Below are positions 21,084-29,268 of a DNA stretch of 64,000 bases, one piece after another. Within the stretch, counting starts at the first letter, position 1, and every line of letters starts with the position of its first letter. The position numbers and the translations under genes were made by a program. Under the pieces are notes generated by a model that worked only from the letters and a program-made list of their open reading frames with translations, made no database searches and was not told the DNA's origin. Origin of the DNA: Photobacterium halotolerans DSM 18316 (lineage in GTDB: Bacteria > Pseudomonadota > Gammaproteobacteria > Enterobacterales > Vibrionaceae); NCBI RefSeq assembly GCF_000425165.1, contig NZ_KE384320.1:468994-532993 (forward strand). Reading direction: 5' to 3'.

Positions 21084-22118
21084 ATGAAATACCATAAGAT
21101 CCCCCATTCAAACCTTGAAGTGAGCCAGATTGGCCTGGGCACCATGACCTTTGGTGAGCAAAATACTGAAGCCGAGGCACACAGCCAGCTCGATTTTGCT
21201 CTGGAGCGCGGTATCAATCTGATTGATACTGCTGAGATGTACCCGGTACCGCCGAAAGCTGAAACACAAGGACTGACCGAAGCCTATATCGGCAGTTGGC
21301 TGAAAAAATCAGGTAAACGCGACCAAGTGATTCTGGCGACCAAAGTCGCCGGTCCCCGTAATGTCCCCCATATCCGTGACAACATGGCACTCGACTGGCG
21401 GAATATTCACGAAGCGGTTGAAAACAGTCTGGAAAGATTGCAAACCGACTATATCGATCTGTATCAGTTGCACTGGCCTCAGCGAGAAACCAACTGCTTT
21501 GGCAAGCTCAACTACCCGTATCCCGATACCAACACAGGTGTCACCCTGACCGACTCGCTTGAGGCGCTGGCCGAACTGGTGCGGGCAGGCAAAATTCGCT
21601 ACATCGGCTTGTCTAACGAGACCCCATGGGGGGTGATGTCTTTCCTGCGCCTGGCAGAGAAACATGATCTGCCGCGGGTGGTGACTATTCAGAATCCCTA
21701 TAACCTGCTCAACCGCAGCTTTGAAGTGGGCCTGGCTGAAATCAGCCATTACGAAGGGGTCAAATTACTGGCTTACTCTCCGATGGCCTTCGGTACCCTG
21801 AGCGGCAAATACCTCAATGGTAAAAAACCCGACGGTGCCCGCTGTTCGCTGTTTGACCGCTTTGTCCGTTATTTCACGCCGCAAGGTGTGGCCGCCACGG
21901 AAGCCTATGTCAAAGTGGCAAGAAAACACGGTCTGGATCCGGCGCAAATGGCCCTGGCCTTTGTTAATCAGCAGCCTTTTAATGCCTCAACCCTGATTGG
22001 TGCAACCAGCCTGTCTCAGCTTGAAGCCAACATCGACAGCCTGTCGGTAGAACTCAGTGCTGACGTGCTGGCAGACTTAGAACAAGTCGGTATCACCTAC
22101 TCGAACCCTTGCCCTTAA
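21084..22118 (+). CDS. tas: Aldo/keto reductase Tas
   Basis: NADP(H)-dependent aldo-keto reductase of 344 residues, close in sequence to E. coli Tas. The N-terminus MKYHKIPHSNLEVSQIGLGT, the catalytic Asp-Tyr motif DTAEMYPVPPKAETQG and the catalytic Lys in ATKVAGP are visible. The C-terminal cofactor-binding part has LIGATSLSQLEANI. AAGGAGG precedes the ATG. The physiological substrate is unknown even in E. coli. Confidence 0.92.
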   Translation: MKYHKIPHSNLEVSQIGLGTMTFGEQNTEAEAHSQLDFALERGINLIDTAEMYPVPPKAETQGLTEAYIGSWLKKSGKRDQVILATKVAGPRNVPHIRDNMALDWRNIHEAVENSLERLQTDYIDLYQLHWPQRETNCFGKLNYPYPDTNTGVTLTDSLEALAELVRAGKIRYIGLSNETPWGVMSFLRLAEKHDLPRVVTIQNPYNLLNRSFEVGLAEISHYEGVKLLAYSPMAFGTLSGKYLNGKKPDGARCSLFDRFVRYFTPQGVAATEAYVKVARKHGLDPAQMALAFVNQQPFNASTLIGATSLSQLEANIDSLSVELSADVLADLEQVGITYSNPCP

Positions 22119-22141
22119 TACTATTTTATTTTTCCAGGCTG

Positions 22142-22169
22142 AAAAAAAGCCCCCACCTTAGTGGGGGCT
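22142..22169 (-). terminator. Terminator of the DUF1127 gene
   Basis: 9-bp stem AGCCCCCAC/GTGGGGGCT with a CTTA loop; seven U residues follow on the minus strand. It may also slow the tas transcript. Confidence 0.85.
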
Positions 22170-22180
22170 GTCGGTATTCT

Positions 22181-22210
22181 TCAGACCTTACTCCGCAGAG
22201 TAAGGCCTGA
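22181..22210 (-). repeat. Second hairpin downstream of the DUF1127 gene
   Basis: CCTTACTC-CGCA-GAGTAAGG is a perfect 8-bp stem with a tetraloop, extended past one mismatch by TCAG/CTGA. It sits 2 bases after the DUF1127 stop and 11 bases before the terminator, giving a double-hairpin 3' end that could protect the short mRNA. Confidence 0.5.
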
Positions 22211-22212
22211 GA

Positions 22213-22458
22213 TTACGTCAGACTTCGCCATCGAAACGCTCGCCTCAGATGACGTGTCTTACGGCTGGCTCGCTGGCCGACTAAGGCAGAATCCACTCGC
22301 AGGTCTTTGTCGATACCCATATCTTTGAGAATATGTGGCGATAAATGCGGCAGATGAACCTGCATCCGTCGGTGCTTGCGACGCCATGCTTCTTCTTCAC
22401 GGTGTAAATCAAGACGGATAAGTAAAACAGCAAAACGTAAATAGACTGATTGGCGCAT
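22213..22458 (-). CDS. DUF1127-type small basic protein
   Basis: 81-residue, strongly basic protein. The middle LPHLSPHILKDMGID resembles the DUF1127 (YjiS-like) motif, in which a short helix ends in a D-I/M-G-L/I turn. Some DUF1127 proteins in alphaproteobacteria bind RNA or affect phosphate and RNA metabolism, but no function can be assigned here. TGGAG lies 9 bases before the ATG. It is the second of two tandem short transcripts on this strand, each with its own terminator. Confidence 0.65.
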   Translation of the reverse strand: MRQSVYLRFAVLLIRLDLHREEEAWRRKHRRMQVHLPHLSPHILKDMGIDKDLRVDSALVGQRASRKTRHLRRAFRWRSLT

Positions 22459-22577
22459 GAGTGTGCTCTCCAGGTTGATAAAATGGAGGGACGCAAATAC
22501 GACCGTTTTCAGGCTGACAACATACTAGCCGCGACAGACGTATCCGCGGCCCATTTACAGAGTGTATTACTGTAAAA

Positions 22578-22601
22578 AGTATCTAAGATCGATGATCTTA
22601 G
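22578..22601 (-). terminator. Intrinsic terminator overlapping the 22-codon ORF
   Basis: Perfect 8-bp stem CTAAGATC/GATCTTAG with a GAT loop, followed by UUUUU on the minus strand. The stem begins inside the stop codon of the small ORF. Confidence 0.75.
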
Positions 22602-22666
22602 TGCTGATGGGAAGTGTGATCCTTAACACCAGCAGGACGCAGACATTTAGTATTGAATGTGCTCAT
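22598..22666 (-). CDS. Probable 22-residue small protein
   Basis: A very short frame (MSTFNTKCLR...TSHQH) that I do not recognise. It is supported by a strong AGGAGG Shine-Dalgarno with ideal 8-base spacing to the ATG and by an intrinsic terminator whose stem starts at its stop codon. The transcript would therefore be a dedicated mini-gene of roughly 100 bases. The peptide has one Cys and three His, suggesting but not proving metal binding. It could also be the leader peptide of a regulator of the downstream DUF1127 gene, which starts 140 bases further on. Confidence 0.55.
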   Translation of the reverse strand: MSTFNTKCLRPAGVKDHTSHQH

Positions 22667-22892
22667 TATGTGTTCCTCCTGGTTATAAGATAGAAAGATG
22701 TGATATGAGTGTTATTCTTGCCTGATAGTGCATCAAAAACAAGCAGTTATTTTGCATCAGACGATAAAAAGGGAAATACTCCACCGAATGCACAAGGCAA
22801 TAGCTCAAGCCAGACAGATCCCTGTCTTTAGTCTGAAATACCAGCGTATTCCTCTTTCGCCGTACAGATGCCATTCAGTTTTCCGGTTTCGG

Positions 22893-23774
22893 TCAGGACA
22901 GCTTCATGGTTTTCATCATCGTCAGCAGCGCTCTGCCCGCCGGGCCCAAAGCATGCTGGCTGCTCCATGCCAGATCGATCGGTTGCTTCCACGCCTGTGC
23001 CTCAAACGCAGGCTCCAGTCTGGCAACATATCCGGCCTGCACTCTGTCTCTGACCATGTCGGCGGGCAATACAGTCCAGCCGATCCCCCGCTGAACCAGT
23101 TCCAGCGCAGACAGAATATGCTCGGTTCGCCAGATAGCATCGGAAACCCGCCATTCTTCGCTGTCCTGGCCATAGCGGCCAGTCAGTAGTACCTGCCGGT
23201 ATTGTCTGAGATCCGGCCAGTCCACTGTTTTCAGTGCCGCCAGCGGATGATTGCTGGCCGCGACACACCAGACATCAACCTGTCCCAGGCCATGGACCGC
23301 AATATCCGGATGCAGGAAAGACAACTGCACCATCAGCGCCAGCTGTGCCCGGCCTTCATTGAGCAGTTTCACCACATCCCCCATACCCACAGTCAGAATT
23401 TCCACCTCAACGAACGGAAAGCCGGATTCAAACTGCTGCAAGGTATCGGCCAGTGCCGGGATCATCGCCATGGATTCCACCACCAGGGTCAACTTGGGTT
23501 CCACCCCCTGCTGAAAACTGTCAGCAGCCACTTGCAGCTCCCCGCACTGTGCCAGCACCCGTCTGGCTTTGATCAGTAAGGCTTCACCATTAGGCGTCAG
23601 CACCGGCCATTTACCGCTGCGATCAAACAGTGCCAGATCGAAATCCGTTTCCAGATTAGCGATGGCGGTGCTGATAACCGACTGCGCTTTACCCAGCTTA
23701 CGGGCTGCGGCCGAAAACGATCCCGTTTCTGCCGCAGTGACAAATGCCCTGAGCTGTTCAAGAGAGAAGTCCAT
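22893..23774 (-). CDS. LysR-family transcriptional regulator
   Basis: 293 residues with an N-terminal LysR helix-turn-helix (MDFSLEQLRAFVTAAETGSF, then AAARKLGKAQSVIS) and a substrate-binding regulatory domain. It is divergent from the PACE efflux gene with 107 bases between, the usual LysR/target layout. The Acinetobacter AceR-AceI pair is arranged the same way, so it is probably the activator of that pump and responds to its substrate. The 107-base gap contains short dyads but no convincing T-N11-A operator that I can single out. Confidence 0.85.
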   Translation of the reverse strand: MDFSLEQLRAFVTAAETGSFSAAARKLGKAQSVISTAIANLETDFDLALFDRSGKWPVLTPNGEALLIKARRVLAQCGELQVAADSFQQGVEPKLTLVVESMAMIPALADTLQQFESGFPFVEVEILTVGMGDVVKLLNEGRAQLALMVQLSFLHPDIAVHGLGQVDVWCVAASNHPLAALKTVDWPDLRQYRQVLLTGRYGQDSEEWRVSDAIWRTEHILSALELVQRGIGWTVLPADMVRDRVQAGYVARLEPAFEAQAWKQPIDLAWSSQHALGPAGRALLTMMKTMKLS

Positions 23775-23881
23775 CTTAACCCCTTTAACCCATCTGTTAT
23801 TACGATGGTAACTAACTTTTATCTATCTGTATTTAACTTAGTATATCTCCCGGTTACGTTTTCCACTAAGAGGTTAAGAGT

Positions 23882-24307
23882 ATGCGTACACATTGGGACA
23901 GGGTTCGCCACGCCGTCGGCTTTGAACTGATCGCGCTGGTGCTCATCACCCTGGTACTGAGTCAGGGATTTGGCTTCGACATGGCCAAAATTGGCCTGTT
24001 GGGCATAGTGTTCTCAGTTATTGCCACCGTCTGGAACTATGTCTATAACCTGTGGTTTGATAAAGCCATGCTGAAGTACGCCGGCAGCGTGCACAAAAGC
24101 ACCAAGCACCGAATTGTGCATGCGCTGGGCTTTGAGCTCTGTCTGTTGTGGCTGACGCTGCCCATTATGGCCTGGTGGCTGGAGATCGGTTTATGGCAGG
24201 CGCTGGTGATGGATATTGGCCTGGTGATCTTCTATCTGATTTACGCTTACGTCTATAACCTGACCTACGACAAAGTGTTTCCATTGCCGGCAACACAGAC
24301 GGCCTGA
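23882..24307 (+). CDS. PACE-family multidrug/biocide efflux transporter
   Basis: 141-residue inner-membrane protein with four membrane segments made of two tandem BTP domains. Each domain starts with the family motif: RHAVGFELIAL (Glu15) and VHALGFELCLL (about residue 80). Both also carry the second-helix motif WNYVYNLWFDK / YAYVYNLTYDK. Glu15 is the residue essential for chlorhexidine transport in AceI. AAGAGG precedes the ATG. Likely substrates are chlorhexidine-like biocides or short diamines (polyamines); the true one cannot be told. Confidence 0.92.
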   Translation: MRTHWDRVRHAVGFELIALVLITLVLSQGFGFDMAKIGLLGIVFSVIATVWNYVYNLWFDKAMLKYAGSVHKSTKHRIVHALGFELCLLWLTLPIMAWWLEIGLWQALVMDIGLVIFYLIYAYVYNLTYDKVFPLPATQTA

Positions 24308-24312
24308 CATGG

Positions 24313-25641
24313 TTAAGAATTCTGGCTCAGATCCCGCGGTGGCGGGATCAAGTCATGTTTGTTAAGCAGCCGGTACATAGTGGCGCGGGATACGCCAAGC
24401 TCACGGGCCGCCGCTGAAATCTGCCCCCGGTTATTCTCCAGCACACTTAACAAGGCGCTGCGTTCCGACTCTTCCCGGATTTTTTTCAGGCTCTGTTTAT
24501 CATCGGCCTGCCTTGGCAGTTCGAGATGATCGGCCTCAATATTCTTCTGCTCGGTCAGCAGCACTGCCCGTTTTATGCGCCCAATCAGTTCCTGTACATT
24601 GCCCGGCCAGCTGTAAGTGGCTATGGCCTGTCTGGCATTGTCAGAAAATGCTTTCACCCCACAGTTATACTGGCGGGCATACTTGAGTAACAAGGCATCG
24701 GCCAGCATCAGTAAGTCGTCTCCGCGCTCACGCAGCGGTGGTACCGTCAGGCTCAGTACATTCAGCCGGTAGAAAAGCGCTTTGCTCAGCCGCCCTTCAC
24801 TGACTAAAGTGTCAAGCGGATAATGTGTGGCAGCGATCAGCCTGGGCTCTGCACAGACCTCAGCACCATTTTCCTTGGTAAATCGCCCGTCCTGCAGCCA
24901 CTGAACCAGCTCTTGCTGGCGATTGTGCGGTAATGAAGTGACTTCATTGAGAAACAGCACACCGTCTCTGGTCGCCTCAAAGCAGCACTCAGACTCAGCA
25001 CCGTTCACTGTCCAGTTATGACCGATACTTGAGCAATTTATGGTAACAAAACGCCCTTTGGCGCGGGTCGAAGCCTGAAAAATGGCCTCAGCCACCATTT
25101 CCTTGCCTGTGCCTATCTCCCCCTGGATCAATACCGGCATGTCCGCCGCTGCCAGCCGTTTGACATGCTGCAGCAGCTTTTTCATGACAGCGGTATTGCC
25201 CTGCAGTCCCTGCTGGCCGAAATGACCGAGCTTTGGCCAGACTTTTCGTTCCAGTGTCAGCATACCGCGCTGATGGCCTAAGGTTTTCAGCAACTGGGAT
25301 TCAGGAATCGGCGAGGTAAAATAATCGATACAAAAACTGACGATAAACTGGCAGACAGATTCAATGCTGAGCTGTTCGTCTCTGACCAGTGCCAGCCATC
25401 GTACCTGCTTATGGCGGTTTACCAGACTGGCAATCGCCTGCAGACTAAAATCATCATGGCTCAGATCAACGACACCCAGGCAAGGACCGATCTCGAATAA
25501 TAAGGTTTCGGCTGCCCGCAGATCGTGACAATGATGACAAATCCATCCGGCCTGCTTCAACGCATTCAGCCAGGGGATAGTGTGTCCCCCGAGCAACACC
25601 AGTTCACCGTGCCAGATATCCTTGCGCGCATCCATTCCCAT
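24313..25641 (-). CDS. vpsR: VpsR-type response regulator (degenerate EBP)
   Basis: Probable orthologue of V. cholerae VpsR, the c-di-GMP-binding activator of biofilm polysaccharide genes; it lies between mutH and lysS, as in V. cholerae. Order: receiver-like domain, AAA+ domain, Fis-type HTH (ISAAARELGVSRATMYRLL). Walker A is intact (GEIGTGKE). However, the GAFTGA loop that contacts sigma-54 is missing (ESECCFEATRDGVLFLNEV), and the Walker B aspartate is Asn. This fits VpsR working with sigma-70. The open frame extends 30 codons further to a TTG. I chose the ATG that places the receiver aspartate (VVDLSHDD) at position 59, its number in V. cholerae; two other ATGs within four codons are alternatives. 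Confidence 0.85.
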   Translation of the reverse strand: MGMDARKDIWHGELVLLGGHTIPWLNALKQAGWICHHCHDLRAAETLLFEIGPCLGVVDLSHDDFSLQAIASLVNRHKQVRWLALVRDEQLSIESVCQFIVSFCIDYFTSPIPESQLLKTLGHQRGMLTLERKVWPKLGHFGQQGLQGNTAVMKKLLQHVKRLAAADMPVLIQGEIGTGKEMVAEAIFQASTRAKGRFVTINCSSIGHNWTVNGAESECCFEATRDGVLFLNEVTSLPHNRQQELVQWLQDGRFTKENGAEVCAEPRLIAATHYPLDTLVSEGRLSKALFYRLNVLSLTVPPLRERGDDLLMLADALLLKYARQYNCGVKAFSDNARQAIATYSWPGNVQELIGRIKRAVLLTEQKNIEADHLELPRQADDKQSLKKIREESERSALLSVLENNRGQISAAARELGVSRATMYRLLNKHDLIPPPRDLSQNS

Positions 25642-25756
25642 TCGCCCACCCATTTCACCGATAGCAGAGCCATTCAGAGCCAGACTGCTGCAGTGGTTCT
25701 GATCATAAAAATGCAAAACAGTATTCAACAAGTATAAGAGACAGGATCGCCAGATA

Positions 25757-25797
25757 ACAAAAATATCACCTGTAATAAGCCAAACAGGTGATATTTT
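25757..25797 (-). terminator. Terminator of the lipoprotein gene
   Basis: 13-bp perfect stem AAATATCACCTGT/ACAGGTGATATTT with a 10-base loop and a U-rich tail on the minus strand. Confidence 0.9.
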
Positions 25798-25836
25798 CAG
25801 AAGGGCTTCAAGAGGATAAGGTTTAAAAACCGGAGA

Positions 25837-26244
25837 TCAGGATTTCTTTGCCATACAGGCTTCATGCGTCACAGGCTCGCTGACAAAGCCGCCAGCACCT
25901 GTGTACCAAAAACGCACTCCCAGCCCCATGGCAATGGCATCACCAAAATTCTCACAGGCGACGTCCACCAGGGCAGGCTTCACTTTGGACGCATCCAGCT
26001 GCCAGTTCCACTGTGTGCTGCGTAACTGGCGAATAATAGTCAACAGTGAACGCTCACTGTCAAAGTGGTACTGACGCACTTCGCCCCGATCTCCCTCAGG
26101 AGGTAAATCATTAAACTTAGTGAATTCTTGTTTCCATTCTTCCGGTAACGAACCGACAAAGTCGGTCGGCGGTTGAGTCAGTGCCATTGCTGCACAACCA
26201 CTGAGCACCAAAGCGCCAAAAGCAGGAATGATCGTTTTTTTCAT
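25837..26244 (-). CDS. Putative lipoprotein, unknown function
   Basis: 135-residue protein with a type II signal peptide (MKKTIIPAFGALVLSGCAA; lipobox LSGC, mature N-terminus at Cys17). The mature part has two cysteines (VACENF and HEACMAKKS) near the end that could form a disulfide. I do not recognise a family. It is monocistronic, between lysS and vpsR, with a strong terminator after it. Confidence 0.75.
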   Translation of the reverse strand: MKKTIIPAFGALVLSGCAAMALTQPPTDFVGSLPEEWKQEFTKFNDLPPEGDRGEVRQYHFDSERSLLTIIRQLRSTQWNWQLDASKVKPALVDVACENFGDAIAMGLGVRFWYTGAGGFVSEPVTHEACMAKKS

Positions 26245-26407
26245 TTATCAGCCTAACGTTGTTCACATCACCACAAAGCCTGAATTATGACACTTTACTC
26301 ATAAATTCATCCATACCGGATAACAAAAAATGTTACCAGATCGCTGAAATAGCATTTACCTTTCAGTCCGCTGCGCGACTTCGCGCGCCGGTGTCGCTTT
26401 GCGGGCA

Positions 26408-26435
26408 TAAAAAAGCCACTTCTGCGGAAGTGGCT
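26408..26435 (-). terminator. Terminator of lysS
   Basis: 9-bp stem AGCCACTTC/GAAGTGGCT with a TGCG loop, followed by six U residues on the minus strand. Confidence 0.9.
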
Positions 26436-26460
26436 TAGAGAGATGCTGTGTCTCAGCGCA

Positions 26461-27963
26461 TCAGTTTTGCGGCCGCATGGCCGGAAACAGAATCACGTCA
26501 CGAATGGTATGGCTGTTGGTAAACAGCATCACCAGACGGTCGATACCAATCCCCTGACCCGCCGTCGGTGGCAGACCGTGTTCCAGCGCTGTAATGTAAT
26601 CAGCGTCGTAGAACATGGCTTCATCATCACCGGCATCTTTGGCATCCACCTGGGCTTTGAAGCGCTGGTCCTGATCTTCTGCATCGTTGAGCTCCGAGAA
26701 GCCGTTGGCCACTTCACGGCCACCAATGAAGAACTCAAAACGGTCGGTAATGAACGGATTGTCATCATTACGGCGCGCCAGCGGTGAAATATCAGCAGGA
26801 TATTCAGTGATGAAGGTTGGCTGCAGCAGTTTAGGCTCGGCCGTTTCACCAAAGATTTCTTCCAGCAACTGACCGCAGGTCCAGAAAGGTTCAACCTGGA
26901 TGTGCAGCGATTTCGCGATACCCACCATCAGATCACGATCCTGCACCTGCTCATAGGTCAGGGTCTGAATGGTGTCATGATTCGGGTTGTATTGTTTAAT
27001 GGCGTCCAGCATGCTCAGACGCGGATACGGACCTTTGAATTCAATCACTTCATCGCCATAAGGCAGGGCGGTAGTACCGCACAGGTCCTGCGCAATAGAG
27101 CTCAGCATGTCTTCGGTCAGATCCATCAGATCACGGTAATCCGCATACGCCATATAGAATTCCATCATAGTGAATTCTGGGTTATGGCGCGGCGACAGAC
27201 CTTCGTTACGGAAGTTACGGTTGATTTCGAATACACGCTCAAAACCACCGACCACCAGACGCTTGAGGTACAGCTCAGGGGCAACACGCAGGTACATATC
27301 AATGTCGAGCGCGTTGTGATGGGTGATAAACGGACGCGCAGTCGCACCGCCAGGAATCACGTGCATCATAGGGGTTTCCACTTCCATGAACCCTTTCGTG
27401 GTCATGAACTGGCGAATTGCATTCACCACTTTGGATCGCATCAGCATAGTATTGCGTGAATCTTCGTTAACGATCAGATCCACATAACGCTGGCGGTAAC
27501 GCTGTTCCTGATCCGTCAGACCATGGAATTTTTCAGGCAAAGGACGCAGCGCTTTCGTCAGCAACTGGTATTCGTCAAAGTTGACGTACAGATCGCCCTT
27601 GCCGGACTTATGCAAAGCCCCTTTCACACCTATGATGTCGCCAATGTCGAGACCTGAATATTTTTCCTTCAGCTCTTTCTGTACATCTTTGGACGCATAA
27701 GCCTGAATACGGCCGGAGACATCCTGGATCGCCAGGAATGGGCCACGCTTGGCCATGATACGACCGGCAATCGCCACAATGTTGTTGGCTTCTTCCAGCT
27801 CTTCTTTGGTTTTATCACCAAAGGTGGCCTGCAGATCAGCAGCCAGACTATCGCGGCGGAAATCGTTCGGGTGGCCGTTTGCTTTGCAATCCTGACGAAT
27901 GTGTTCCAGTTTCGCGCGGCGCTCTGCAATCAGTTTGTTTTCGTCTTGTACTTGTTCAGTCAT
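26461..27963 (-). CDS. lysS: Lysyl-tRNA synthetase (class II)
   Basis: Charges tRNA-Lys; 500 residues. The N-terminal OB-fold anticodon domain includes [15 protein letters not shown]. The catalytic domain has motif 2 ([20 protein letters not shown]) and motif 3 ([10 protein letters not shown]). I start at [10 protein letters not shown], with AAGG 6 bases before; five extra upstream codons are open but have no ribosome site. prfB-lysS is a conserved pair, here 31 bases apart. Confidence 0.97.
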   Translation of the reverse strand: MTEQVQDENKLIAERRAKLEHIRQDCKANGHPNDFRRDSLAADLQATFGDKTKEELEEANNIVAIAGRIMAKRGPFLAIQDVSGRIQAYASKDVQKELKEKYSGLDIGDIIGVKGALHKSGKGDLYVNFDEYQLLTKALRPLPEKFHGLTDQEQRYRQRYVDLIVNEDSRNTMLMRSKVVNAIRQFMTTKGFMEVETPMMHVIPGGATARPFITHHNALDIDMYLRVAPELYLKRLVVGGFERVFEINRNFRNEGLSPRHNPEFTMMEFYMAYADYRDLMDLTEDMLSSIAQDLCGTTALPYGDEVIEFKGPYPRLSMLDAIKQYNPNHDTIQTLTYEQVQDRDLMVGIAKSLHIQVEPFWTCGQLLEEIFGETAEPKLLQPTFITEYPADISPLARRNDDNPFITDRFEFFIGGREVANGFSELNDAEDQDQRFKAQVDAKDAGDDEAMFYDADYITALEHGLPPTAGQGIGIDRLVMLFTNSHTIRDVILFPAMRPQN

Positions 27964-27994
27964 GGTTAACCTTAACAACAGTTCGGGGCCGGTA

Positions 27995-29093
27995 TTAAAG
28001 ACCGGATTTCAGACTAGCTTCGATGAAGCGGTCCAGGTCTCCGTCCAGCACCGCCTGGGTATTGCGGTTCTCGACACCGGTACGCAGATCTTTGATTCGG
28101 GAATCATCCAGCACGTAAGAGCGGATTTGACTACCCCAGCCAATATCAGACTTCGCATCTTCATTCGCCTGTTTCTCAGCGTTCTGCTTCTGCATTTCCA
28201 GTTCAAACAGCTTAGCTTTCAGCTGTTTCATCGCCTGATCTTTGTTCTTATGCTGAGAACGGTCATTCTGACACTGCACCACAGTGTTGGTTGGTACGTG
28301 GGTAATACGTACCGCAGATTCCGTGGTGTTAACGTGCTGACCACCCGCGCCTGAGGCACGGTATACATCAATCCGCAAATCAGACGGATTAATATCTACA
28401 GCAATATTGTCATCCACTTCCGGATACACGAAAGCCGAGGCAAAAGACGTATGACGACGGCCGCCTGAATCGAACGGCGACTTGCGCACCAGACGGTGAA
28501 CACCGGTTTCAGTGCGCAGCCAGCCGTAAGCGTACTCACCGCTGATCTTCACCGTGGCGGATTTCAGCCCGGCCACATCACCTTCAGAGACTTCAATCAC
28601 TTCTGTTTTGAAGCCCTTGGCCTCAGCCCAGCGCAGGTACATGCGCAGCATCATGGACGTCCAGTCCTGGGCTTCTGTGCCACCGGAACCGGCCTGCAGG
28701 TCGACATAGCAATCTGCGCTATCGTGATCGCCGGCAAACATACGACGGAACTCCAGCTGTTCCAGCTTGTTGACCAGCTCGTCCAGTTCAGGACCGATCT
28801 CGTCAAAGGTTTCCTGATCGCTTTCTTCGATCGCCAGCTCAAGCAGACCTTCGACGTCTTCGACGCCCTGATCCAGCTGGTCGATGGTTTCCACCACAGC
28901 TTCCAGCGCTGCACGCTCTTTACCTAATGCCTGAGCACGCTCTGGCTCATTCCAGACATCAGGTTGCTCTAATTCTGCGTTGACTTCTTCAAGACGCTCT
29001 TTTTTAGCATCGTAGTCAAAGGTACCCCCTAAGGATGTCGGTCCGTGCAGACACATCCTCAAGACGGTTTTTAATAGGATTAACTTCGAACAT
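27995..29093 (-). CDS. prfB: Peptide chain release factor 2 (programmed +1 frameshift)
   Basis: RF2, which recognises UGA and UAA. The gene is two frames: 25 codons from ATG 29093 ([13 protein letters not shown]...) end at an in-frame UGA. A +1 shift then continues for 340 codons ([12 protein letters not shown]...), giving 365 residues, exactly the E. coli length. The SPF anticodon-like motif (RKSPFDSG) and the GGQ catalytic motif (GAGGQHVN) are present. The shift makes RF2 autoregulate: low RF2 means slow UGA decoding and more frameshifting. It is followed by lysS and preceded by the recJ terminator. Confidence 0.97.
29015..29030 (-). promoter_or_regulatory. RF2 programmed frameshift site
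   Basis: On the minus strand the sequence is AGGGGG-UAC-CUU-UGA-C. The internal Shine-Dalgarno, 3-base spacer, slippery CUU and weak stop context UGA-C are all as in E. coli prfB. Confidence 0.95.
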
Positions 29094-29230
29094 TGCCACT
29101 CTTCTTAGCCTTTTCGCCGAAACGGACATAACCGGAGGATTCTAGCGAATTGCGGCAGGAATAAACAGAGGATCACAAAACTTATCCAAAATATCGCTCG
29201 CAATATTGACAGCATGGATTTTCGGACAAA

Positions 29231-29260
29231 AGAAAAACGGTGAAGCAGGCGCTTCACCGA
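29231..29260 (-). terminator. Terminator of recJ
   Basis: 9-bp stem CGGTGAAGC/GCTTCACCG with a 4-base loop, then UUUUU on the minus strand. Confidence 0.9.
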
Positions 29261-29268
29261 TACACAGA

